From Codonopsis lanceolata (Eukaryota > Streptophyta > Magnoliopsida > Asterales > Campanulaceae), in assembly GCA_013146195.2 (NCBI GenBank), contig CM028383.1, forward strand, positions 13,147,311 through 13,211,310: a DNA stretch of 64,000 nucleotides, read 5' to 3'. A model generated the notes under the pieces. The model was not told where the DNA came from. It saw nothing but the letters and a program-made list of their open reading frames with translations, and did no database searches. Positions 10,169 through 20,795 of this stretch are shown here, in pieces; the stretch's first letter is position 1, and each line of letters opens with the position of its first letter. A program made the position numbers and the translations under genes.

Positions 10169-13161
10169 TTACATCTTGTCTTTGCCTCTTGGATTATCAT
10201 TTCCTTTTGCATTTGTTGAAGTTCCACCTCCATATCCACCTCCAATTGCATGTCTCAAATTGGCCATTGTAATGTAATTCACTCCTCCCCTCACAATAAG
10301 TGGAGTACTGATTGTTGATGTTTGATTCACCTTAAAAATAAAAGGCAAAGTCAGAAATTTTCAATAAAAAAAGAATATAAAATGGTGAAATTATATTTCT
10401 TACATTTACAGAAGCAATTCTATTTGTATTGCCCCTTATGTTCACCCCCACACTGCTTGAACCTCTTTCTTTAACCTGAAGATGATTAGAAAGTCAATAT
10501 TCAATTTTACTAAAAGTCAGTTTAATACATATCAACAAAAAGTTAGTATTAAATTTCACAAACTTACAGGTAATTTTGAAGGATTTGATGACTGAGGTTG
10601 GCTGCTAGGTTGACTGCTTTTAGTTGTGACAGGTTCTGCAGTGGGTTGTGAAACAAGTTCAGGTCCAGTTAAGGGGATCTCATCAACAAGTTGTGAAACT
10701 GAGTCTATATTGGAATTCCTTTTGTTACAAGTTCTTGAATTATGTCCAACTACTCCACACTTTCCACACTTCAAAGATTTCTGACATCTCTTCAATTTGT
10801 GTTGATTGCTGGAAGATGCAGGTGGCTCATCAGGTTGTCTTCTTCTCAGTTTCTTTGGTGTTCCAAGTTTGTTTTCATATTTTGGGGGCAAAAGGGGTGG
10901 TAAGTGACACTTGGGCCATAACTCAGATCCAATAATACCCATTATGGCATGCTCATATGCCTTCATGTATGTCCCAACAGTGTAGTAATCATTGACATAA
11001 GACTCAAGATTTTCCTTCCCACACCAAATGGCCAAGCAAACATATTTACAAGGAATGTCTGTCAACTCCCATCTTTTACAAGTGCATAACTGCAGAGCAA
11101 GATCCACACTGTGCTGGTCAAATGTGTCGCTGATCTCAAAATGCCAATCATTGCCTTGATAGGTATGCCCTCAGCACCCTCCTTGGAATTTTTTTGAACA
11201 AGACTTCTTATCCTAGGACATAGTCTGGAATCCCAATTCTTGGCTTTATCTCTATTAACTTGCAACCTACTCATCACCAAATGTCTTATTGTCTCAAATA
11301 TAGTTATAATTGGCTTGTCTCTTGCATCAAGAATAAAAGCATTGAAGCTTTCACATATATTATTAAGCAGGATATCACACTTCGGTTGAGTGCCAAAATG
11401 TGACCTAGACCATTTATTTGCAGGCTTATTGACTAGCCACTCATAAACATCCCCATCCAACTCTTTTAATTCTTCCATTCTTGCCTTAAACACTTCAACC
11501 CTAGTTGCCCTAGTTGCTGCCCATAAAGAATTTTTGATTGACTGCCCTGTGAACCCATCCTTTTTCATGTTTGTGTGTAAATGTCTAACACAGAACCTAT
11601 TTTCAGCATTTGGAAACAGATCTTCAAATGCAGTTATGAGCCCCTTCTGTTTATCACTCATGAGTGTTCATTCATATTGACCTTCAAAGCCTATGTCACT
11701 CTCTAACAATGATAAGAACCAAGTCCAAGAGTCTTTTGTTTCATTTTCAACTACTGCAAAAGCTATGGGAAACATTTGATTATTTGGATCAACCCAAATT
11801 GCTGTCAACAACTATCCACCTTGAGGGCCTTTCAAAAAACACCCATCCACACCTATAATCTTCCTACAGAACTGAAACCCTTTTTTACAAGCATCAAAAC
11901 AAATGTAAAGCCTTTGAAATGTAGGCTTAACAGCTTCAACATCAGAAAATTTCAAAACCACACTTGAACCTGGATTTGACCTAAGTAATTCTAGGCAATA
12001 GTCTCTTATTTGGTGAAATTGCTGCTTCAAAGTCCCTTCCAATAGTTGTTTGGCTTTCTTTTTTGCTCTATATGCTTGTTGTTTTGAGACATTAGCCTTA
12101 AGTTTGGTACACAACTCATTCATGAATTCTTTAGTTCCTAAACTTGGATTTTCTTTGAATTTCTTCATGAATGTCCTTCCAATCCAACTAGACCTAATAC
12201 TTGGGTTGTTGTAAGTCCATCCACACTGTGTATGAACTGGATTGTAACCTTTCAATTGCCATGATTTGTCATTTTGCATTGGTGCAGCATATGCATACCA
12301 ATGACATCCTTCATTTCTACAACTTGTTTTTAATCTTCTGCCATCATTCCTATCAAATCTAATAACCATCCCCCTTCTAAGACAAAATGTTTCAATAACA
12401 TCTTTCACTTCCTTCTTACTACTATATATGGTTCCCAATTTCAATTCAGGTTTCTTATCAGTCTTAGGATTGTGTTTAGGATATTTTGTTTCTGGTTCCT
12501 CATCACTACCCAAGATGCTCTCAAAGTCATCACTATCAAAAAGTTCTTTTATCACCATCCTCATTCATCCTATTAATCATAGTCTCACTCACATATTCAT
12601 TCTGCACTGACTTTCCCTTCCCCACAGCACCATCAAACTCAATATCATAATCAACATATTTTTCAAATTCATTATCATCCTCTTCCATATCATATTCAGA
12701 GTCATTAAATTCTTTAGAATCAGATGAATTAGAAGACAAAGAAGCATTGAGATTTGGGTTTTCTAAAATGGTGGGATTTTCTAGAATTGTTTCAAAATGC
12801 TCTAAGTAGATATTTACCTCTTTTTTAGTAGGTATAGACCTAAGTAGGTTTTGTGATTCTCTTTCAGTGACAATAAGATTACAACCCATGACTATAGTTT
12901 TCTCAAATTGATGCCAAATCTTAACCATTTCAAACTTGTAACCTAATTCCTCAACAAAATCACTCAAGTCAGTTAGCCCAAAACTCTCTCCATCCACCCA
13001 ATCAAAAAAATCATCTTCCCTCCAACATATATTTTAGGGTCATGCTTCATAACACCACCATGGACAATTTTCATTGTAAACGAAATGATATCCAATTTAG
13101 GGTCTTCAACAAAGCAAAATAAATAAATATTATCAACTAACACAACAATTTCAGAAAACAC
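10169..13161 (-). pseudogene. MuDR-type MULE transposase, broken
   Basis: Encodes the DDE transposase that would cut and paste the element. Order on the minus strand: an N-terminal PB1-like part (FTMKIVHGG, about 13080-12940, then FVEELGY), an acidic linker, the MuDR DNA-binding zinc domain (SCRNEGCHWYAYA near 12330), a helix-rich part, then the DDE core with GVDGCFLKG (~11846), MSDKQKGL (~11655) and CESFNAFI (~11340). It ends with a SWIM finger (CTCKRWELTDIPC) and a CX2CX4HX4C knuckle (CGKCGVVGHNSRTC, ~10750). Three exons end the gene: donor GTAAGT at 10567, exon 10404-10475, exon 10169-10330. Breaks: frameshifts near 13015, 12557 and 11158, and in-frame stops TAG at 11812-11814 and TGA at 11668-11670. 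It cannot make a full protein. Confidence 0.9.
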
Positions 13162-13782
13162 AATAAGCTAACAATAATACTACTATTATTTCTACTAATT
13201 TTCAGAAAATATAATAAGCAAACAATAAGCTAAGACAAGTCTAAATTTAAGAAATTAAGCTAAGACAAGTCTAATATATTTTCTGAAAATAAGCTAAGAC
13301 AAGTTGATTTTATATTGATTGAAGAAAGCAAGCAATATAATAGAAGGTGATTATGAAAATAAGCTAAGACAAGTTGACTTGGTACTGATTGAAGAAAGAA
13401 AAGGGTTAATATCACTTGGTACCAAGTCAGTATAAAATCAACCCTTTTAACCAAAAGTGATATTAATCAAAAGTGATATTAACCAAAAGTGATATTATAA
13501 GCTAGCAAACAATAATCTAGGAACGAATGACAAGATAGTTTAAATTGAAGACACATACCGTAATCTGGTTGGGACGCATCCTTGTTTCTTCTCGTTATGT
13601 GAGTTCAATTGCACAAGTTTAGGGTTTTAATCAGCTCAATTCAGGGTTAATTTGATAGTGATTGAAGAAATATGGACGAAATTTGGGGATTAGGGTTAGG
13701 GTTCTAAAGGGAAGGGGGCAGAATTGGGGAAACTTGACGAATTAGGGAAGAAATGTCGGGCTAATAGACCCTTATTTCCCTT
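13162..13782. other. MULE subterminal region, transposase promoter side
   Basis: Non-coding. Contains four or more short direct repeats of AATAAGCTAAGACAAGT between about 13216 and 13375. At 13403-13495 it carries several copies of the terminal-repeat word CCAAAAGTGATATTAA in both orientations. The following ~200 bp hold the probable 5' untranslated part of the transposase gene. Subterminal repeats of this kind often serve as transposase binding sites; that role is inferred here. Confidence 0.6.
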
Positions 13783-13999
13783 TCTCTCTTTTCTACCAAA
13801 ACCAAGTGACGTAGTCGGTTTCCCTGCCTTTCCAACCTAGAACAACATGTCTTTCGTTTGGATTTGACAAATTGGTAACGGAAAGTATCACAATTGATGA
13901 AACTGGCAATCGTTTAGGATGATATTTGATACTTTGTGTACAATGGATACCAAAAGTGAAAAGGAGGTAAACTTAGGGTACCAAAAGTGATATTAACCC
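13783..13999 (-). repeat. MULE right terminal inverted repeat
   Basis: Reverse complement of the left end, with about 20 differences over 215 bp by eye. It ends GATATTAACCC and is followed directly by the target duplication AGGTTTGAAC at 14000-14009. Confidence 0.93.
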
Positions 14000-14009
14000 A
14001 GGTTTGAAC

Positions 14010-14873
14010 TATCTTAGCTAGATAGCCATATAGGTACCCGGTACCCTTTCTTACAAGAAGGAAAATATAGTCCACAACAAATCGCATGTGGGTTGTATTT
14101 ACTTTACTTTGATAGGCTACAATATGAAAAATACCCCAAAGTAACCTCTCAATGTCATAGTTCCTCCCAATGTTAAAATTTTCACAAGTTTATGTCTGAT
14201 GTATTCATTTGTCCCAGTTTACACCCTAGTTGTGATGACTGTTAGAAAGATAACAAAATGATAACGAAAAGTTGCATTTTCAAACTTTATAACGGTAGAA
14301 ATTATACCGAAGAAAAAAAATAGATCTAACAAATATATACAAATAATACAATTTACATAAAGAAAATTATGACATAAATTATATATATATGAGTTTGATC
14401 TCAATAGAAAACAATTACTCTAATAAAATGTAAATAAGAGTTTTACATGTGCCCTTATTATTAGTATTCTAAAAATCGTTAAGCGGGCGCCAGACACCAA
14501 ACCAGGGCCTAGCGCCTAGGCGAGGTTAAGACGGGGTCTAGGCGTGGCCTAGAATTTAGACATAATTACCTTGTTTTGAATATTTTTCTTGATATAACAT
14601 AATTAACAAGTATTAAAATTTCAAATTTATTAATAGAAAATATCACCAATTATTTAAATATAATTATTACAATATAAGGTTAAATTTTAAATGTAAAACC
14701 AACAATTTAATATCATTCTACGGTTCAAAAGAACAAAAAAAATAGTTAAGAAGGTTTGCCCAGGAGGATTAAGTGGATAGTCAAACCCCCAAACGATCTT
14801 ATGCAGAGACGACAATGATTCAACCTTGGCCTGATTTTTTGGTGAAGACGAGGTCTCCTTCGAAGGGTTCGGG
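14010..14873. other. Spacer with dispersed-repeat fragments
   Basis: The part 14120-14238 is a diverged copy of 7589-7710, in the same orientation, on the other side of the MULE. A GC-richer scrap at 14478-14550 repeats the word GCCTAG/GGCGAGG-like. The rest is AT-rich. No gene or RNA is seen. Confidence 0.5.
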
Positions 14874-15337
14874 GTGAATTGTACAGTGGAGGAAAGTTCA
14901 TGCAAGGACCCAATTAGTTTGTTGAACAAATGCTTGGTGGGCGGCGTAGGCGATGCGGGGTGTCATGTACCCTCGAAATATGAATTGCAGAGCTGGGTGG
15001 AAAAAAAATGGAAGTCGGTTGGCAAAGTTAGAGTGGTCAACATGAGTGGCAAGTTCTTTATGTTTGAATTTCCATCAAAGGAAGTAGCCTCCAGGGTTTT
15101 GCTCGAGAAGGAATTAAGATTCAACCAGGAGATTTTGCAGGATAGGTGGAGTCCAACAAGTTATTGTTCATGAAAAAGGGTGAACGCCGAAGGAAACTTG
15201 GATTCTAGCGTTAGGGCTCCCGCTTCATCTTTGAGGCAGGTAGGTGTTCCAACGTATTGGGATTTTTGTGGAGGTTTTCTAGATATCGACGAAGAAACAA
15301 ATTTGAGGGAAGGTTTGAAGTGGGCTAGATATCGATG
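14874..15337 (+). pseudogene. DUF4283 fragment of a plant LINE-type ORF1
   Basis: An open stretch of 99 codons carries the hallmarks of DUF4283, the N-terminal domain common in plant LINE ORF1 and zinc-knuckle proteins. These are LLNKCLVG near the start, ELQSWVEKKWKSVGKVRV, FFMFEFPSKEVASRVLLEKE and LQDRWSP. After a stop at 15171-15173 the same frame continues with CGGFLDIDEETNL and LKWAR, which belong to the part that follows in the family. The piece between them is shortened. It is a 5' fragment, with no zinc knuckle, endonuclease or RT downstream. Confidence 0.65.
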
Positions 15338-15712
15338 AAAATGAATCCAGATCTATAACCAAAGTTCAATTATTTACATTTGGACCCTTTTTTATTATAA
15401 TTGTTCCTCCTTTTTGTTTATGTTTCTGTTTCAGTTGAACCCCTTTGAATTTCTAATATTACAAAGTTTTAGTATTTAAAGGGGCAAAAAAGAGATTTCA
15501 CTTAAAGTTAACGTCCTGGTCTAACATCCGTTAGAAAATGAGGTTGTTTGCAACATGACTAAAGTTGGATGGTCAAAATAGATATTTCAAACTTTCGGTG
15601 GCCAAATTATAAAAAGTGGGAAAGTTAGGTAGCTCATTTGTGTTTTTGCCTTTTGTTTAAAAGTAAAACTTTTTAAGAAAATAATATAAGTACTTTTAGT
15701 AGTAGCTCATTA
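15338..15712. other. AT-rich spacer
   Basis: No coding or RNA gene seen. The end (15640-15712) belongs to the dispersed repeat also found at 23640-23750, interrupted here by a MITE. Confidence 0.5.
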
Positions 15713-16056
15713 GAGCATCCACAACCCTAAACCTATCAAAAGGTTTATCTCTTGCCAAATCATCAGTTTACAAAAATTTTTCTCTATAAACCTATTCTCC
15801 ACTATACATAAACTCAGAAAAGCTTTATAACATGGACCCACAACTAAATATTTTATTTTTTCTCAATACACCTTTATTTAAAAAAAACAACTAAAAAACA
15901 AAGAAACAAATGAGGTGGCAATGGATGGACCGGTTTATACTCTCGGAGCTTTTGCCTCCACATCATCAATATTCCCAAAAGCTCCATAGCCCTCCAATGC
16001 TAAAAACCTTTTCAAAAAGTTTTAACCCAATTTTTGCATCTCCCATGGAGATGCTC
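15713..16056. mobile_element. Tourist-like MITE, 344 bp
   Basis: Starts GAGCATCC and ends GGAGATGCTC, an inverted terminal repeat, and is flanked by the 3 bp direct repeat TTA (15710-15712 and 16057-16059). TTA target duplications and GAGCATC ends fit PIF/Harbinger-derived Tourist elements. It is non-coding. Near the right end is a palindrome, GCATCTCCCATGGAGATGC (16037-16055). Confidence 0.75.
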
Positions 16057-16428
16057 TTAGTAATAAAATGATAATTTGTAACTTTTATACTTTAATTTTT
16101 GAAAGTCAATTCTTCAAACAAAATATCTAAAAATATAATAAGTAAATTATTTATCCGGAAAGTATATTAATTTTAAGAGTTTATATATGTTGAAGTTACT
16201 AATGGGAAAACCATTAATATACTCTTAAATCTTGATGGTTGACCGCAAACTCTCTTCATCGTTGAATTTCTTTCATTACATATTGATGGACTACTATTTT
16301 TCAGCAGTGATGCTACTTAGCAACCACCCAAAAAACAATCAATGACAATAGTCTTTAAAGTCAACCTATATAATTAAATATTAGGCTATATATCAACTTG
16401 CGTCCGAATTTTTAGAAATATTAGTCTT
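16057..16428. other. Short AT-rich spacer before copia A
   Basis: Continues the dispersed repeat interrupted by the MITE, then AT-rich sequence up to the LTR. No gene seen. I found no clear 5 bp target duplication with the sequence after 22816. Confidence 0.5.
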
Positions 16429-16636
16429 TCTTAAGAAAGTCAAAGTCTATACAATATGCACGTGAACATTTATTATTGCAAGAAAGTTTTTCTTCGTTTG
16501 TGTGCTGCTGCTCGGTTATAAATACCGAGCAGCCTGTTGTTACATTATACCGCTGAAATCTTTTACTCTGAATAAATCTCTCTCTCTCTCTTTCTCTCAT
16601 CCACTCATTGTTCTAATTAGTGGTTACTTTATAACA
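16429..16636 (+). repeat. Copia A 5' LTR
   Basis: Matches 22601-22816 closely and ends ATAACA. A TATA-like TATAAATA begins at 16517 and sits in the loop of a 10 bp perfect inverted repeat (16507-16516 and 16524-16533). A CT microsatellite near the 3' end is shorter than in the other LTR and accounts for the length difference. The sequence right after the LTR, CGTTATCAACACGA, is where the tRNA primer site belongs. Confidence 0.92.
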
Positions 16637-17343
16637 CGTTATCAACACGATTGTTCTACTGTTAACAATCTCAAACGGTAAAATTTTCTACCGATATATT
16701 CTTTATTTTATGTCTTTGTTTTACTTCAATATATATCGTATATCACCATTATTAAGAAAAGGTTGGCTGAGCCACCGTCGATAATATATGGTGAGATGAC
16801 GAAATAATAATTTATTATTTAACGCATAATATATATGTTCGTTGATGCTTGTGCGGAAATAACCCCAAGCTATAAACTGAATATTTATAAATATACATAT
16901 ATTTCAATTCTATATATGAATAATTTTATATACATATATATATTTATTACTGACTTTCAAACACCTACAGAAAGGCTTGCTGAGTAACGTGGCGTGAATA
17001 TATATGTATGCTATATAATAGCTGTATAAAGTTGACTGGAAAAATATTCATGCGGAGTTATTTTATTTATTGCTCCTAATAAGATTTATATTTATTCGTA
17101 ATATAAATACAATTCTATTAAATCAGAATTTTTACATTTTTACCTCTCTCCTCTAACGGCTAGTTAACGACTAGTTAACGACTATTTTACTGATTTCATC
17201 TCTCTCCTCCAACGGTAATAAACGGTTAGTTAACGGTCATAAACGATCATTTTTTTCTCCATATATACCGCAACATCTTAATAGATTACTCACATTTTTA
17301 CTATCTCCTTACAAACTCTCAATATCATATCTTCTTCTACAAA
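16637..17343 (+). promoter_or_regulatory. Copia A leader with AACGG cluster and TATA-like site
   Basis: The first ~500 bp are AT-rich, with an imperfect ~37 bp direct repeat at ~16759 and ~16970 containing AAAGG.TTGCTGAG. Between 17150 and 17245 there are four AACGG cores. TCTAACGGCTA (17152-17162) fits the plant M-phase activator (MSA) consensus YCYAACGGYYA exactly, and TCCAACGGTAA (17208-17218) fits at 10 of 11 positions. The other two cores are at ~17221 and ~17232. A TATA-like ATATATACC follows at 17261 and a pyrimidine-rich stretch leads to the ATG at 17344. MSA sites are bound by three-repeat MYB proteins in G2/M genes; use here is inferred from sequence only. Confidence 0.5.
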
Positions 17344-17517
17344 ATGTTCCCTCCAATGTTGATGATTATTATCATACTTGTTATTGCGTGCACCGCATTG
17401 GTTTTTGTTGTTGAATTCCCTCCAAACGATTTTCAGATTTTTATTGCCTATCTTTGTATCATGTATGTCATGTTGGCAGTTACAATAACTTTCAACATAC
17501 ATTTTAACATGTACTGA
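17344..17517 (+). CDS. 57-codon hydrophobic ORF in copia A leader
   Basis: An uninterrupted ORF of 57 codons starts at ATG 17344 and ends at TGA 17515-17517, 80 bases before gag. The product is strongly hydrophobic. Residues ~5-23 (LMIIIILVIACTALVFVV) and ~31-50 (IAYLCIMYVMLAVTITF) could be two membrane segments, joined by a short EFPPND turn. The N-terminus also has FPP. I recognise no family. It could be a captured host fragment, a translated leader peptide, or chance in a T-rich tract. The upstream TATA-like site at a suitable distance makes it worth noting. Confidence 0.4.
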   Translation: MFPPMLMIIIILVIACTALVFVVEFPPNDFQIFIAYLCIMYVMLAVTITFNIHFNMY

Positions 17518-17596
17518 TTGATTATCATATGAATAAAATTTTCATGTCATCATTTTATTAATATATATGTTTCATTTTTATAGTTTTTCTTCACAA

Positions 17597-18672
17597 ATGG
17601 CAAACATTGCTAAGCTTGAATTTGAAAGGCTGGACATAACTGGGAAAAATTATATGTCTTGGAAAATAGATGTCGAAACCCACCTGGCCGCCAGAAGCCT
17701 CGAAAATACTATCCAACAAAGTAATAATGAATGGATAAGTAATCAACACCGGGCTCAAGCCATGATTTTCCTACGACACCACGTCCACGAAGACCTAAAG
17801 ATGGAGTACCTCACGGTTAATGATCCACTCGTCTTTTGGGAAAGTTTGAACGAAAGATATGACCATTTGAAAACGGTCATTCTCCCAAAAGCACACTATG
17901 ATTGGATTCATATCCGCCTACAAGATTTTAAAACCATCAATGAATATAGTTCAATGATGTATAAAATAACCTCACAGTTGAAATTATGTGGGGAAACCAT
18001 CACTGAATATGATATGTTGGAGAAGACTTTCTCCACATTTCATGCCTCGAATATGCTCCTGCAGCAGCAATATCGAGAAAAGGGTTTTAAAAGGTACTCT
18101 GAATTGATCTCTTGCCTCCTTGTAGCTGAACAGAATAATGAGATTCTAATGAAAAATCATGAATCTCGACCAACTGGTTCAGCCCCATTCCCTGAAGCGA
18201 ATGAGACTATGTATGATGAAAGGCGTGGGCGTGGTAGTGGTCGTGGTCGTGCGGTCGTGGTCGAGGCCAAGGAAATCATGAACAAGGCCGAGGTCATGGT
18301 CGAAATCAAGGCCGAGGAAGAGGCCGTGGAAGAAATAACTATCGTCATCATCATCATCCATATAATGGAAATTCCTCTCGCCACCTGAAGTGGAACAGAG
18401 ATGATGATAGAAACAACTCTTCGAGTGGGCAAAATGTGCGACAAAACAATGAAGAAAGTTCATGTTTTAGGTGTGGCATGACAGGCCACTGGGCACGCAC
18501 ATGCCGAACGGCGAAACATCTAGTTGATCTTTATGAGAGATCACAAAAAGGGAAAAATGTTGAGACAAATTTCCTTGAAAACGATCCTGAAGATCTTAAT
18601 TTTGATTTTGGTGATATGGCCAACGTCGACATGACCAATACCATTAGTGATGATATTGGTCATGAACAATAA
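17597..18672 (+). pseudogene. gag: Copia A gag
   Basis: The capsid/nucleocapsid protein. I place the start at ATG 17597 (MANIAKLEFERLDITG); an upstream in-frame ATG at 17567 adds ten residues unlike the family. A UBN2-type copia gag core with NYMSWKIDVETHL, WESLNERYDHLK and CGETITEYDMLEKTFSTFH runs to about 18170. A Gly/Arg-rich, RNA-binding stretch follows. The frame shifts by one base in the GGTCGT repeats near 18251. In the new frame the zinc knuckle CFRCGMTGHWARTC (18463-18504) and the acidic C-terminus are intact to the stop at 18670-18672. Slippage in the GGTCGT repeat is the likely cause. Confidence 0.9.
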
Positions 18673-18876
18673 ATTAACATAGGAATGAAGCTATGGTCCG
18701 AGTTTGAGATAAAAGCTGTGGAAAAAGTAACATGTTGTTATGTAGGAACATTATCTGTTTTTCCTATGTATACTAGCATGCTTACAATAAAGTTTATATA
18801 TGTATTTTGCATTCAATGTGTTATCATATTTATTCATCTTATTTTTCTTTCTCTCATATTGAAATAGATCACAAAT
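18673..18876 (+). other. Copia A gag-protease spacer
   Basis: No family sequence is recognised here. It is T-rich towards the end and closes with TTGAAATAG, like a splice acceptor, just before the protease frame. It could be an intron-like or inserted stretch. An ATG ORF of 60 codons at 18685 looks like chance. Confidence 0.35.
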
Positions 18877-20795
18877 ATGTTTGAATCCAAAATCCAAGGA
18901 GGAGATTTATGTCTTGCAGACAGCGCTACTACGCATACCATACTTAAAAATAAGAAATATTTTTCTTATCTCAAAATTGACAATGCTAATGTCAACACTA
19001 TATCTAGTAATGCCAAAATAATTGAAGGATTTGGCAAGACAATTTTCCTAATGCCTGGAGGCACGAAATTCATGATAAATAATGCATTGTTCTCTCCTAA
19101 GTCTCAAAGAAACTTGTTAAGTTTCAAAGACATTAAATGCGAATGGATATCATATTGAGACTATGAATAAGGGAAATGATGAATATCTTTGCATTACCTC
19201 AAACACTTCCGGAAGCAAGTGTATATTGGAAAAATTGTCATCTCTATCATCTGGATTGTATAGTACAATCATAAGAATATTTGAATCATATTCTACAGTA
19301 AACCTGAAGTTTACTGAAACATTTAAAGCTTGGCATGATCGATTGGGGCATCCAGGATCAATAATGATGCGTAGAATTATTGAGAATTCTAGTGGTCATC
19401 CATTGAAAAACCAGAAGATTTTTCAATCTAATGAACTCCATTGTGAGGCTTGTTCTCAAGGAAAGTTGATAATTAGACCATCACCAACTAAAGTTGGATA
19501 TGAATCACCATCGTTTTTGGAACGAATTCAAGGTGATATATGTGGACCTATCCATCCACCAAGTGGACCATTCCAATACTTTATGGTATTAATTGATGCT
19601 TCTAGCAAATGGTCGCACGTATGTCTATTATCAACTCGCAATACGACATTTGCCAAGTTCCTTGCACAAATAATCAAACTGAGAGCACAATTCCCAGATT
19701 ATATGATCAAGAAAGTTAGACTTGATAATGCTGGTGAATTTACATCTCAAGCATTCAATGATTATTGTATGGCAATAGGGATTGATGTTGAACATCCAGT
19801 AGCTCATGTTCATACACAAAATGGTTTGGTGAATCGTTGATCAAACGTATTCAACTTATTGCCGACCATTAATGATGAGAACAAAGCTCCCTACTTACGT
19901 ATGGGGTCATCTTTGTTTTACATGCGGCCGATTCGCCTCGGGCCAAGTGCATATCACAAGTACTCCCCAATACAGTTGGCATTCGGGCGAGAGCCGAATC
20001 TATCCCATCTAAGAGTTTTTGGTTGTGCGGTATATGTACCAATTGCTCCACCACAACGCACAAAGATGGGACCACAAAGGAGATTGGGAGTATATGTTGG
20101 GTATGAATCCCTTCTATAATAAAATATCTTGAACCAAAAGCGGGTGGCGTTTTTACGGCACGCTTTGCCGATTGTCATTTTAATGAAGACAAGTTTCCAC
20201 CTTTAGGTGAAGAGGGAAACAAGTGGGAAGAGAGATCAAATGGTGCACATCATCGTTATTGCACCTTGACCCTCCCACAAAGCAACGTGAACTGAAGTTC
20301 AAAAGATCATACATTTACAAAATGTAGCAAATCAATTGCGGATGCATTTATAGATACAAAGAGAGTGACAAAGTCACATGTAGTTGCTATAAATGCTCAT
20401 GCCCGAATTGAAATACCAAAAGGGCTACCAAATGATAAAATGACAAATGAATCTAAGACACGCTGAAGCGTGGACGACCCATTGGTTCAAAGGATAAAAA
20501 TCCTCGCAAAAAGAAAGTGATTGAAAATCCCCAATCACATGAAAGTGTTCGTGAAATTGAGTAAGAAACACACGATCATGCAAATCTAGTAAGCCTTGCA
20601 AGCAATGATAACCATGAGATTTCCATTAATTACATGTGTAATGGAAAAATATGGAACCGAGATGAAATGGAGAATATTGATGATATATTCTCTTATTCGG
20701 TATCCCAAGAAATTAATGACCGGGACTGATGATCCCGACCAAAATCTGTATTTGAATGTCAAAAGAGGCATGACAAGATCAAATGGATAGATGCC
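18877..20795 (+). pseudogene. pol: Copia A protease and integrase
   Basis: The protease part opens with LADSATTHTILK, the D-S-A/T active-site word of copia proteases. A frameshift near 19135 moves to the next frame. There the GAG-pre-integrase motif HDRLGHPG, CEACSQGK and the integrase core follow: GDICGPI (first D, ~19530), RLDNAGEFTSQAF (second D, ~19730) and HVHTQNGL. The frame breaks at 19833-19840 and again near 19865. The C-terminal part, with YHKYSPIQLAFG, FGCAVYVPIAPPQRTKMG and GVYVGY, is readable at ~19940-20110. Beyond 20120 the GKEE-like tail is only traceable in pieces, with stops. Not functional. Confidence 0.88.

Larger units (their letters stand above)
8268..13999. mobile_element. 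Mutator-like DNA transposon (MULE), 5.7 kb, complete ends
   Basis: Terminal inverted repeats of about 215 bp run from 8268 to ~8485 and from ~13783 to 13999. They begin GGGATAATATCAC and GGGTTAATATCAC respectively and agree at roughly nine of ten positions by eye. The flanks carry a perfect 10 bp direct repeat, AGGTTTGAAC, at 8258-8267 and 14000-14009, within the 9-11 bp range typical of Mutator insertions. Inside are a MuDR-type transposase gene on the minus strand and a GRF zinc-finger gene on the plus strand, transcribed towards each other. Short pieces of the terminal sequence recur subterminally at ~13400-13495. The intact duplication suggests a moderately recent insertion, but the transposase is broken. 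Confidence 0.95.

Noticed and set aside
14219..14404. Minus-strand ORF of 61 codons, hydrophobic
   Set aside because: AT-rich composition effect with no promoter-like context or family similarity.
18250..18260. Programmed frameshift in copia A gag
   Set aside because: The site is inside a GGTCGT simple repeat and many other frameshifts occur in the same element, so decay is simpler.
18157..18463. Minus-strand ORFs with His/Asp or Thr repeats
   Set aside because: Shadows of the Gly/Arg-rich gag repeat on the other strand.
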